From an uncultured Collinsella sp. (GTDB lineage Bacteria; Actinomycetota; Coriobacteriia; Coriobacteriales; Coriobacteriaceae), in contig CATYHY010000029.1 in NCBI GenBank assembly GCA_958407085.1, forward strand, positions 1 through 13,633: a DNA stretch of 13,633 nucleotides, given 5' to 3'. Below, in pieces: positions 1 to 6,171 of this stretch. Position 1 is the stretch's first letter. Each line of letters opens with the position of its first letter. The translations under genes were made by a program, and so were the position numbers. Below the pieces are notes generated by a model. It was not told where the DNA came from, ran no database searches, and worked only from the letters and a program-made list of their open reading frames with translations.

Positions 1-2
1 GG

Positions 3-500
3 AGCAGCTGCATCCCCTTCATGATTGCCGATATGCTCGGCGGCTTTGTGGGCGCTGTAATCGCTTGGCTTATGTATGCCGATGAGTTCAAGGCTTCCGA
101 GGGCGTCGTCGACCCCATTGCCCAGCGCAACATTTTCTCGACCAACCCCACCACCGAGGGTACGAACTATGCCCGTAATTTCTTCTGCGAGGCTATCTGC
201 ACCTTTGTGTTCATCAGCGCCATCCTTGCTGCTGCTAGCCGCGCTGGCGAGAACGTCCTGATGCTCGCCATCTGCGTTGGCCTGATCGTTTGGGCTGTTG
301 GCATGGGCATGGGCGGCATCACCGGCTTCGCCATGAACCAGGCTCGTGACCTTGGTCCTCGCATGGCCTATCAGGTTCTGCCGATTAAGAACAAGGCCGA
401 CAACAACTGGAAGTACGGCCTGCTTGTTCCTGGCATCGCTCCGTTTGTCGGTGCCGCTCTGGCCGCGCTGTTTGTGCATGGTTTCTTGGGCATGTTCTAG
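3..500 (+). CDS. MIP family aquaporin / glycerol facilitator, 3' part
   Basis: This is the C-terminal part (165 residues) of a major intrinsic protein channel in the cytoplasmic membrane; the 5' end lies outside the window, and the frame is open from base 3. The product is strongly hydrophobic, with membrane segments separated by a polar external loop at about residues 30-60. The second pore loop reads GFAMNQARDLGPR. The Arg and the following Asp are the selectivity-filter Arg and the Asp typical of glycerol-transporting members (GlpF has NPARDFGP). The usual NPA is NQA here, which is unusual. The most likely role is facilitated diffusion of glycerol or other small neutral solutes. It ends with TAG at 498-500. 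The first half and the first NPA box are not visible, so substrate and length cannot be judged. Confidence 0.85.
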   Translation, partial: SSCIPFMIADMLGGFVGAVIAWLMYADEFKASEGVVDPIAQRNIFSTNPTTEGTNYARNFFCEAICTFVFISAILAAASRAGENVLMLAICVGLIVWAVGMGMGGITGFAMNQARDLGPRMAYQVLPIKNKADNNWKYGLLVPGIAPFVGAALAALFVHGFLGMF

Positions 501-526
501 TCTGAGGCTACATAGTTGTCCGCTGG

Positions 527-641
527 CCGCATGGGGTAACTTCCCAGCGCGTCCTCGGACATGCAAAAAGGCTCGCTGCGCACTTCGTGCGGCGAGCCTT
601 TTTGCGTCCTGCGGAATGCGCTGGGAAGCTACCCCATGCGG
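527..641. repeat. Nested imperfect palindrome in convergent intergenic region
   Basis: Two 24-nt arms (527-550 and 618-641) are reverse complements with a single mismatch (A539 against C629). They enclose a second, independent hairpin at 563-605. The outer arms contain GCATGGGGT and ACCCCATGC. The whole lies between the aquaporin gene and the convergent tetR gene. It may be a repeated palindromic element that carries a terminator, or a locally evolved structure; no other copy was seen in this window. Confidence 0.7.
563..605. terminator. Bidirectional intrinsic terminator
   Basis: The arms 563-576 (GCAAAAAGGCTCGC) and 592-605 (GCGAGCCTTTTTGC) are perfectly complementary. An inner CGCAC/GTGCG stem with a TTC loop sits inside. 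The A-tract before and the T-tract after the stem allow termination on both strands, so it can serve the aquaporin gene from the left and the lar-tetR operon from the right. Confidence 0.85.
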
Positions 642-819
642 ACAGCTGCGGGATCTTTGTTGCGTTCGTACAAGCAACCCAATATATATCTGAATTTGGA
701 TGGGAGGGGCTTGTTGCTGGTAGGGGCGTTGGGCTTCTGTCGACACTTTGGGATGGATTGTGCTTTGGGTTGGGGCGGCGCTTTGAGATGAGGTCGGAAC
801 TTTGGGATGAGGGGTTTAC
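642..819. other. Gene-free stretch with phased decamer repeats
   Basis: No gene was recognised here. The plus strand is G/T-rich and contains four copies of a decamer close to CTTTGGGATG, starting at 746, 763, 781 and 800 (two exact, two with one or two changes). The spacing is 17-19 nt. The stretch lies directly downstream of tetR on the minus strand. Function is unknown. Confidence 0.5.
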
Positions 820-1359
820 TCAGTTGAAGAGAGGCTTAATGGCTGATAGGTAGTCTTTGGCTACGTCGGCTTTGGCTGCTTGGAAGTTGTGCCAGGCCCA
901 CCATTGGACGGTTGCTACGAAGCTTGAGGCTATGTGGTGTAGTAGGAAACTGCGGTCCATGGTGCCGGCGGGGCCTGAGGGGTCGACGGGCACGGTTTCG
1001 GCTGCTCGCGACATGATGGTCTTGCGTAAGCAGTCGGCGAAGACGCGTGAGCCGGCGCCAGCTACCAGCGCTCGGACGCCTTGGCGACGTTCCCAGAGGT
1101 TGTTGAGGATATGCTCGACTTGTACGAGCGGATCATCGAGCGGTGTGCCATCGTCGTCGAGGGCGTGGGTGCAGATGTCGCTCACGAGTTCGGACAGTAG
1201 GTCATCTTTGCTCTTGAAGAGGCCGTAGAATGTCGCGCGGCCTACATGAGCACGCGCGATGATGTCGCCGACGGTGATCTTGCCGTAGTCCTCCTCGCGA
1301 AGGAGCTCGGAAAATGCTGCGACGATGGCGGCGCGGCTTTTGGTTTTGCGGGCATCCAT
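820..1359 (-). CDS. TetR/AcrR family transcriptional regulator
   Basis: The 179-residue product starts MDARKTKSRAAIVAAFSELL and has a TetR-type helix-turn-helix at about residues 9-60 (ITVGDIIARAHVGRATFYGLFKSKDDLL), followed by an all-helical ligand-binding domain that is not conserved enough to name a ligand. The frame stays open far upstream into larC, but the ATG at 1359 is chosen because it begins the TetR domain and lies only 2 nt after the larC stop (TAG CC ATG), an arrangement typical of translational coupling. It is the last gene of the larB-larC-tetR operon, so it probably regulates that operon or a linked lactate-metabolism gene elsewhere; that is inference. The inverted repeat upstream of larB is a candidate operator. 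Confidence 0.85.
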   Translation of the reverse strand: MDARKTKSRAAIVAAFSELLREEDYGKITVGDIIARAHVGRATFYGLFKSKDDLLSELVSDICTHALDDDGTPLDDPLVQVEHILNNLWERRQGVRALVAGAGSRVFADCLRKTIMSRAAETVPVDPSGPAGTMDRSFLLHHIASSFVATVQWWAWHNFQAAKADVAKDYLSAIKPLFN

Positions 1360-1361
1360 GG

Positions 1362-2279
1362 CTATGCGTCCGCGTGAACGAGCAGGCAGCGGAGCGTACC
1401 GGAGCAACCTTCGTAGGGGCGCTTGCCGGCGCCGTAGCCGACGGCTTCGATGCGGTAGCGTGAGGGCAGTTGGTCGGACGTACGCAGCGCGGTGACGATG
1501 GCGGCGCCCGTCGGCGTCACGAGCTCGCCGGCGACCGGTGCAGGCGTGAGGGCGATATTGCCCGCCTGACACAGGTTGACGACAGCGGGGACGGGAATGG
1601 GCATGAGGCCGTGGGCGCAACGGATGGTTCCGTGGCCCTCGGAGAGCGACTCGACCACGATATCCTCAATACCCAGATCGTCGAGGCAGATGGCGACAGA
1701 GCAGACGTCGACGATGGAGTCGACGGCGCCCACCTCGTGAAACAGGACGGTGTCGGGCGTTTTGCCGTGAGCCTTTGCCTCGGCATCAGCGAGTACGGAA
1801 AAAATGGCGAGGGCACGACGCTTGGCACCATCGCTTAGCCGTGAGCCATCGATGATGGCAGTGACATCCGCCAAAGAACGGTGGTGATGGTGGTGGGCGT
1901 GATGGTGACCCTCGTGGCCATGACCGTGGGCCTCATGGTCATGCTCGTGGCAGTGCTCGTGTTCGTGCTCGCCATGGTCATGATGGTGGTGCTCATGCTC
2001 GTGCGTGTGCTCGGCAGCTGCTTCGTTGCCGTAGAGCCAGACCATATCGTGATCGTGGCTCTCGAGCTCCTCTGCCAGCTGAACGTCAAAGTCGCAGGCG
2101 TCGATGCCATGCTTGTTTACGCGCGTCACGGAGATCGCAAAGCCGTCGACCGGCAGCGTGGCGAGCTGTTCGCGCAGGTGCTCCTCGCTGGCGCCCAGGT
2201 CGAGCAGGGCCGCGACGGTCATGTCGCCGCTGATGCCCGAGGTGCCGTCGATGATAAGCGTGTGCTGATGGTTGGACAT
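1362..2279 (-). CDS. larC: Nickel-pincer cofactor protein LarC, LarC1 domain only
   Basis: LarC is the CTP-dependent enzyme that inserts nickel into the pyridinium dithiocarboxylate precursor of the lactate racemase cofactor. The 305 residues match the N-terminal LarC1 (DUF111) region: an N-terminal DGTSGISGDM motif, LFHEVGAVDSIVDV at about 179-192, GLMPIPVPAV at 224-233, ELVTPTGAAIV at 252-262 and VGYGAGKR at 280-287. Residues 91-133 hold 25 histidines with Glu/Asp, a likely metal-binding or storage insert also known in other LarC proteins. The C-terminal LarC2 domain, which in Lactobacillus plantarum is joined by ribosomal frameshifting, is absent: the TAG stop is followed by tetR. The ribosome site TAAGGAG overlaps the larB stop, 10 nt upstream, so the two genes are co-translated. 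Activity without LarC2 is uncertain. Confidence 0.88.
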   Translation of the reverse strand: MSNHQHTLIIDGTSGISGDMTVAALLDLGASEEHLREQLATLPVDGFAISVTRVNKHGIDACDFDVQLAEELESHDHDMVWLYGNEAAAEHTHEHEHHHHDHGEHEHEHCHEHDHEAHGHGHEGHHHAHHHHHRSLADVTAIIDGSRLSDGAKRRALAIFSVLADAEAKAHGKTPDTVLFHEVGAVDSIVDVCSVAICLDDLGIEDIVVESLSEGHGTIRCAHGLMPIPVPAVVNLCQAGNIALTPAPVAGELVTPTGAAIVTALRTSDQLPSRYRIEAVGYGAGKRPYEGCSGTLRCLLVHADA

Positions 2280-2289
2280 GAAATGCTCC

Positions 2290-3072
2290 TTAACGGGCGC
2301 GGGGTGTGCCGGCGCTCAGATGATTGATAAGACTTGCCTGGTAGGCGGCGCCAAAGCCGTTGTCGATATTGACGACCGAAACGCCGCTGGCGCAGGAGTT
2401 GAGCATGGCGAGCAGCGCGGCTACGCCACCAAAACTTGCGCCGTAGCCCACGCTGGTGGGAACGGCGATGACCGGACAGCTCACCAGACCGCCGATAACG
2501 CTCGCCAGCGCGCCCTCCATGCCGGCGATGGCGATGACCACCTGCGCCTGGGCAAGTTCCTCGGCATGCGCGAGCAGGCGGTGCAGGCCGGCGACACCTA
2601 CGTCGTAGAGGCGGTCGACCTCGTTGCCATAGAACTCGGCCGTCAACGCGGCTTCTTCGGCGACGGGCAAGTCGCTCGTGCCGGCGCAGGCGACGACGAT
2701 GCGTCCGTTGCCGGTGGGGGAGGGCTTGCCGCCCACGAGGGCGAGCTGTGCGTCCGGGACATATCCCAGGTCGATGCCGTTGTCGAGGAGCTCCGAGGTA
2801 CGGGCTGCTTTTTCGGCATCCAGGCGCGTGACCAGGATGCGCTCCTGGCCGGCATCGCGCAGCGCTTCGATAATGGCGGCAATTTGCTCGGCGGTTTTAC
2901 CGGCACCGTAGACAACCTCGCCGGCTCCCTGGCGCACTCCGCGCGAAAGATCGAGCTGTGCAAAACCCAGATCGGCGGTTGGCGCCGTTTGGATGCGCGC
3001 GAGGGCGACTGCCGGGGTGACTGCTCCGCCGGCAACATCGCTCAGCAATTGCTCAAGATCTTGCTTATCCAT
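2290..3072 (-). CDS. larB: Nickel-pincer cofactor biosynthesis protein LarB
   Basis: LarB carboxylates the pyridinium ring of nicotinic acid adenine dinucleotide and cleaves the phosphoanhydride, the first step of nickel-pincer cofactor synthesis. The 260-residue product has the PurE-like (AIR carboxylase-like) C-terminal half: ACAGTSDLPVAEEAA at 128-142, VPTSVGYGASFGG at 204-216 and NIDNGFG at 235-241, plus the N-terminal GAGKT at 56-60. The ATG at 3072 is preferred over an in-frame GTG at 3105 because it has GAAGGGA 6 nt upstream and gives the normal family N terminus. It is the first gene of the operon. No larA or larE is present in the window, so the remaining pathway must be elsewhere or absent. 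Confidence 0.92.
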   Translation of the reverse strand: MDKQDLEQLLSDVAGGAVTPAVALARIQTAPTADLGFAQLDLSRGVRQGAGEVVYGAGKTAEQIAAIIEALRDAGQERILVTRLDAEKAARTSELLDNGIDLGYVPDAQLALVGGKPSPTGNGRIVVACAGTSDLPVAEEAALTAEFYGNEVDRLYDVGVAGLHRLLAHAEELAQAQVVIAIAGMEGALASVIGGLVSCPVIAVPTSVGYGASFGGVAALLAMLNSCASGVSVVNIDNGFGAAYQASLINHLSAGTPRAR

Positions 3073-3116
3073 ATATGTTCCCTTCGACGGCGCAAAGTCT
3101 AGCACTCAAAGGGTAT

Positions 3117-3150
3117 GTTTCCGAACACTAAGACAAAATTGTTCGGAAAC
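3117..3150. promoter_or_regulatory. Perfect inverted repeat upstream of larB, candidate operator
   Basis: GTTTCCGAACA (3117-3127) and TGTTCGGAAAC (3140-3150) are perfect reverse complements, separated by 12 nt, 45 nt upstream of the larB start. Neither orientation is followed by a T-tract, so a terminator is unlikely. The position fits a regulator site controlling the lar operon, possibly the TetR protein encoded at its end (inference). The arm spacing excludes a standard LexA box despite the CGAAC/GTTCG cores. Confidence 0.6.
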
Positions 3151-3186
3151 TATAGGACAGACTGATTCAATTGTTAGACGGATCGG

Positions 3187-3822
3187 CTAGTCACGCAGGA
3201 TGATGTCCATGGCGAGCATCAGGTTGCGCTCGTCGATGGCAAACGGGGCGGCTTCGCGCGTCTTGGGCTTGGCGCAAAACGCGATGCCCGTGCCCGCAGC
3301 CTGAATCATGGGGATGTCGTTGGCGCCGTCGCCGATTGCCACGGTATGGGCCATGTCGACACCGCACTCAACTGCCCAGTCCAGCAGCTGGATGAGCTTG
3401 GACTCCTTGGTCACAATGTTGGCAGCCAACTTACCGGTGAGCTTGCCGTCCATGACTTCCAGGCGGTTGGCCAGGCAAAAATCGATGCCCGCGGCGGTTA
3501 CGATCTTGTCAGCGACCTCGTGGAAGCCGCCGCTTACCACGCCGACCTTCCAGCCCTTGCTGTGTGCCGAGCGCACAAGCTCTAACGCGCCGGGGGTAAA
3601 CGTCACGCGCTCAAAGGTGCGCTCGAACACACTCTCGTCCAAGCCGGCAAGCAGCCCCACGCGTTCCTCAAGCGCCTGCTTAAAGTCGAGCTCGCCGCGC
3701 ATGGCGCGCTCGGTGATCTTCGCCACTTGCTCGCCTACGCCGGCCTCCTCGCCCAACAGGTCGATGACCTCCTGGTTGATGAGCGTGGAGTCGATATCCA
3801 TAACAATGAGGCGTGCAGTCAT
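3187..3822 (-). CDS. serB: Phosphoserine phosphatase SerB
   Basis: A HAD-superfamily phosphatase of 211 residues that should hydrolyse O-phosphoserine to serine, the last step of serine biosynthesis. Motif I is DIDST (residues 9-13; D9 nucleophile, D11 acid/base), motif II VSGGF (96-100), motif III lysine around K139-K142 (TKESK), and motif IV GDGANDIPM (164-172). The helical cap lies between motifs I and II. There is no N-terminal ACT domain, unlike mycobacterial SerB2, so feedback control by serine through ACT is not expected. An upstream in-frame start at 3891 was rejected: the ATG at 3822 has GGAAAGG about 6 nt upstream and begins the HAD fold. It is transcribed divergently from aspS and ends 115 nt before larB. 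Confidence 0.92.
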   Translation of the reverse strand: MTARLIVMDIDSTLINQEVIDLLGEEAGVGEQVAKITERAMRGELDFKQALEERVGLLAGLDESVFERTFERVTFTPGALELVRSAHSKGWKVGVVSGGFHEVADKIVTAAGIDFCLANRLEVMDGKLTGKLAANIVTKESKLIQLLDWAVECGVDMAHTVAIGDGANDIPMIQAAGTGIAFCAKPKTREAAPFAIDERNLMLAMDIILRD

Positions 3823-4015
3823 GGTGGGCCTTTCCGAGTGCAGTTGTATTGGGGCACATTGTCGCACGTGGCGCGCCTGGGCGACGGCCACGGTGCGTCA
3901 ATTGTTTCGTCTCCGTCAAGTCTTTGGGCAAGAGTTACTTTTTCGCGGCACATCGACACAGGTGCGATAAGATAGAACGCCATGTCTGGCTGCGCGGTTT
4001 ACGCAGGCTGGGCAA

Positions 4016-4057
4016 ATCTGTACGACGCCGCCCGGAACGACACGGGGCGGCACAGAT
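4016..4057 (+). promoter_or_regulatory. Stem-loop in the aspS leader
   Basis: The arms ATCTGT (4016-4021) with GCCGCCC (4027-4033) pair with GGGCGGC (4045-4051) and ACAGAT (4052-4057). Thirteen base pairs enclose an 11-nt loop, with a one-sided 5-nt bulge at 4022-4026. The helix ends 5 nt before the Shine-Dalgarno AAGGAGG at 4063-4069. A smaller CTGCG/CGCAG hairpin at about 3990-4006 precedes it. No T-box consensus (TGGNACCGCG) was seen, so this is not a recognisable T-box. It may affect aspS mRNA stability or translation. Confidence 0.5.
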
Positions 4058-4078
4058 CCATAAAGGAGGATCACTGGT

Positions 4079-5866
4079 ATGAGCCAGACCCGTCCCATCG
4101 ACGAGCATTCCATGCACACCCGTACCTGCGGCGAGCTTCGCCGCGAGAACGTGGGCGAAGAGGTCACCCTCACCGGTTGGGTGAGCCGTCGCCGTGACCA
4201 CGGCGGCCTTATTTTCTGCGACCTTCGCGACCGCGAGGGCATCACGCAGCTCACCTTCGACCCCGAGCACTCCGACGGCGACGCCTTTAAGATCGCCGAG
4301 ACCATGCGTCCCGAGTGGCCCATCAAGATCCACGGCGTCGTGCGCTCCCGTGGCGAGGAGACCACCAACACCAAGCTCGCGACCGGCGAGATTGAGGTCC
4401 TGACCGACCACGCCGAGGTGCTCAACACGTCCGTCACCCCGCCGTTCCAGATCGAGGACGGCATCGAGACCAGCGAGGACACCCGCCTGCGCTATCGCTA
4501 TCTGGACCTCCGCCGTCCCGAGATGATGGCCAACCTCAAGCTGCGCTCCGACTTTACCTTTGCCATTCGCGAGGCGCTGCACAACCGTGAGTTCATGGAG
4601 GTTGAGACGCCCTCCCTGTTTAAGTCCACGCCCGAGGGTGCCCGCGATTTCATCGTTCCCAGCCGTATTCAGCCGGGCAACTTCTACGCCCTGCCGCAGT
4701 CCCCGCAGCTCCTGAAGCAGCTGCTCATGGTCGGTGGCGTCGAGCGCTACTACCAGGTTGCCAAGTGCTTCCGCGACGAGGACCTGCGTGCCGACCGTCA
4801 GCCCGAGTTCACTCAGGTCGATATCGAGATGTCCTTCGTGGACCAGAACGATGTCATGAGCGCGCTCGAAGAGGTTCTTGCCGATGCCTTCGGCCGCATG
4901 GGTGTCGAGATGCCCACGCCGCTGCGTCGTATGAACTACTGGGAGGCCATGGACACCTATGGCTCCGACAAGCCCGATACCCGCTATGGCATGCACCTGG
5001 TCGACCTGACCGACATCTTTGCCAACTCCAAGTTCAAGGTCTTTGCGACTGCCGCAAACGAGGAGGGCTCTGCCGTCAAGGCCATTAACGCCAAGGGCGC
5101 CGGTGCCTGGGCACGTGCCAAGATCGATAAGCTCGCCGGCGTGGCCTCCACGTTTGGCGCCAAGGGCCTGGCATGGATCGCCTTCCGCGAGGACGGCTCC
5201 ATCAACAGCCCCATCGTCAAGTTCTTCTCGGACGAGGAGATGGCCGCTCTGCGCGAGCGCATGGACGTCGAGCCCGGCGACCTTGTGATGTTCGCCGCCG
5301 GCCCGCGCCTGCTCTCCGACGAGATCCTGGGCGGCATGCGTTCGCACATGGCCAATGCACTCGAGATCAAGCGCGAGGGCCACGACTTCCTGTGGGTCGT
5401 CAACTTCCCGCTGTTCCACTGGGATGAGGACCGCAAGGCTTACGCTGCCGAGCACCAGCCGTTCACTCTGCCGACCGAGACCGACATCGCCAAGATCGAG
5501 GCCGATCCGCTGGCGGCTGGTTCGTGCACCTACGACTTTGTCATGGACGGCTTTGAGGCCGGCGGTGGCGGTATGCGTATCCACAACGCCGAGATGCAGA
5601 TGTCCATGCTCAAGCTCCTGGGCTTTACCGAGGAGCGCGCCGAGTCTCAGTTCGGCTTCCTCATGGAGGCCCTCAAGTTTGGTGCGCCCCCGATGGGCGG
5701 TTTCGCTCTGGGCCTGGACCGCGTGTGCATGCTGCTCACCGGTTCCGACTCCATCCGCGACGTCATGGCGTTCCCCAAGACGGCCAGCGGCTCCGACCTC
5801 ATGTCGGGCGCCCCGAGTGCCGTTAGCGGCGCCCAGCTCAAGGACGTCAGCCTGCGCCTGATGTAG
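4079..5866 (+). CDS. aspS: Aspartyl-tRNA synthetase (bacterial type, probably non-discriminating)
   Basis: A class II synthetase of 595 residues that charges tRNA(Asp), and possibly tRNA(Asn), with aspartate. An N-terminal OB-fold anticodon-binding domain (about 1-110) is followed by the catalytic core with QSPQLLKQLLM, motif 2 (CFRDEDLRADRQPEFTQVD), a bacterial GAD insertion and motif 3 (GGFALGLDRVCMLLTGSDSIRDV). The length is normal for bacterial AspRS. The anticodon-binding loop reads RRRDHGG with His41; His here, in place of the Leu of E. coli, marks many non-discriminating enzymes that also make Asp-tRNA(Asn) for amidation. Position 94 is Glu, where discriminating enzymes carry Lys and Pseudomonas has Gly. 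The start has a strong AAGGAGG 9 nt upstream. A terminator follows. Confidence 0.95.
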   Translation: MSQTRPIDEHSMHTRTCGELRRENVGEEVTLTGWVSRRRDHGGLIFCDLRDREGITQLTFDPEHSDGDAFKIAETMRPEWPIKIHGVVRSRGEETTNTKLATGEIEVLTDHAEVLNTSVTPPFQIEDGIETSEDTRLRYRYLDLRRPEMMANLKLRSDFTFAIREALHNREFMEVETPSLFKSTPEGARDFIVPSRIQPGNFYALPQSPQLLKQLLMVGGVERYYQVAKCFRDEDLRADRQPEFTQVDIEMSFVDQNDVMSALEEVLADAFGRMGVEMPTPLRRMNYWEAMDTYGSDKPDTRYGMHLVDLTDIFANSKFKVFATAANEEGSAVKAINAKGAGAWARAKIDKLAGVASTFGAKGLAWIAFREDGSINSPIVKFFSDEEMAALRERMDVEPGDLVMFAAGPRLLSDEILGGMRSHMANALEIKREGHDFLWVVNFPLFHWDEDRKAYAAEHQPFTLPTETDIAKIEADPLAAGSCTYDFVMDGFEAGGGGMRIHNAEMQMSMLKLLGFTEERAESQFGFLMEALKFGAPPMGGFALGLDRVCMLLTGSDSIRDVMAFPKTASGSDLMSGAPSAVSGAQLKDVSLRLM

Positions 5867-5889
5867 GCGAGCGGCTACATCTTGCTTGC

Positions 5890-5924
5890 AACGAGGGAAG
5901 GACGTGTGTCTTCCCTCGTTTTTT
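5890..5924 (+). terminator. Intrinsic terminator of aspS
   Basis: AACGAGGGAAG (5890-5900) pairs perfectly with CTTCCCTCGTT (5910-5920) over a 9-nt loop and is followed directly by TTTTAT. It lies 23 nt after the aspS stop. Confidence 0.92.
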
Positions 5925-5997
5925 ATACGCCGAGGTTGCGAGGGTATAGGTTGACTGGGCGTCGCGGAAACTACGACCTGGAATTTGCGTCCAGAAC

Positions 5998-6041
5998 GGG
6001 TCGCGCTTTCCCAAGGGGGGTCCTCTGGGAAAGCGCGACCC
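5998..6041. repeat. Intergenic hairpin A of a three-hairpin cluster
   Basis: The 16-nt arms 5998-6013 (GGGTCGCGCTTTCCCA) and 6026-6041 are perfectly complementary around a 12-nt loop. The right arm is followed by CAGAATT, as in hairpin B (CAGAATG). It is most likely a member of the same repeat family as the two following hairpins. Confidence 0.8.
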
Positions 6042-6058
6042 AGAATTCGGCAAAATAA

Positions 6059-6104
6059 TGGGGCACAGTTTCCGGTTGAGCTGTCTAACGGAAACTGTGC
6101 CCCA
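6059..6104. repeat. Intergenic hairpin B of a three-hairpin cluster
   Basis: The 16-nt arms TGGGGCACAGTTTCCG (6059-6074) and CGGAAACTGTGCCCCA (6089-6104) are perfectly complementary around a 14-nt loop containing CTGTCT. Read on the minus strand the stem is followed by TTATTTT, so it could help terminate the lacI-type gene. Confidence 0.8.
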
Positions 6105-6121
6105 GAATGAGCGCTCAAAAC

Positions 6122-6165
6122 GGGGCAGGCTTTCCGCAACAACTGTCTGGCAGAAAGCCTGCCCC
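6122..6165 (-). terminator. Hairpin C, probable terminator of the LacI-family gene
   Basis: GGGGCAGGCTTTC (6122-6134) and GAAAGCCTGCCCC (6153-6165) are perfectly complementary. The loop again contains CTGTCT (6144-6149), as in hairpin B. On the minus strand the stem begins 6 nt after the LacI-family stop codon and is followed by GTTTTG, which fits an intrinsic terminator with a short U-tract. Compared with hairpin B, three stem pairs differ in a compensated way. Confidence 0.65.
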
Positions 6166-6171
6166 AGTTTC

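Noticed and set aside
1360..1620. Longer form of the TetR gene starting at 1620
   Set aside because: The extra 87 residues are Arg/Pro/His-rich, overlap larC and precede the normal TetR N terminus; the start at 1359, right after the larC stop, is better.
1881..2327. Plus-strand frame rich in Met and Val opposite the His-rich part of larC
   Set aside because: The MVMVVGVMV-type composition is only the complement of histidine codons in larC and is not a membrane protein.
3117..3150. LexA (SOS) box before larB
   Set aside because: The CGAAC and GTTCG cores are present, but they are separated by 14 nt including the flanking bases, far more than the 4 nt of the Gram-positive LexA box.
3980..4078. 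T-box riboswitch in the aspS leader
   Set aside because: No TGGNACCGCG-type antiterminator sequence and no terminator alternative were found; only simple hairpins are present.
3935..6142. Open frame of 735 codons on the minus strand across aspS
   Set aside because: It is antisense to a certain aspS, has a low-complexity composition rich in Gly, Val, Leu, His and Asp without recognisable domains, and runs through a terminator and hairpins. Avoidance of TTA, CTA and TCA codons in G+C-rich genes leaves such antisense frames open.
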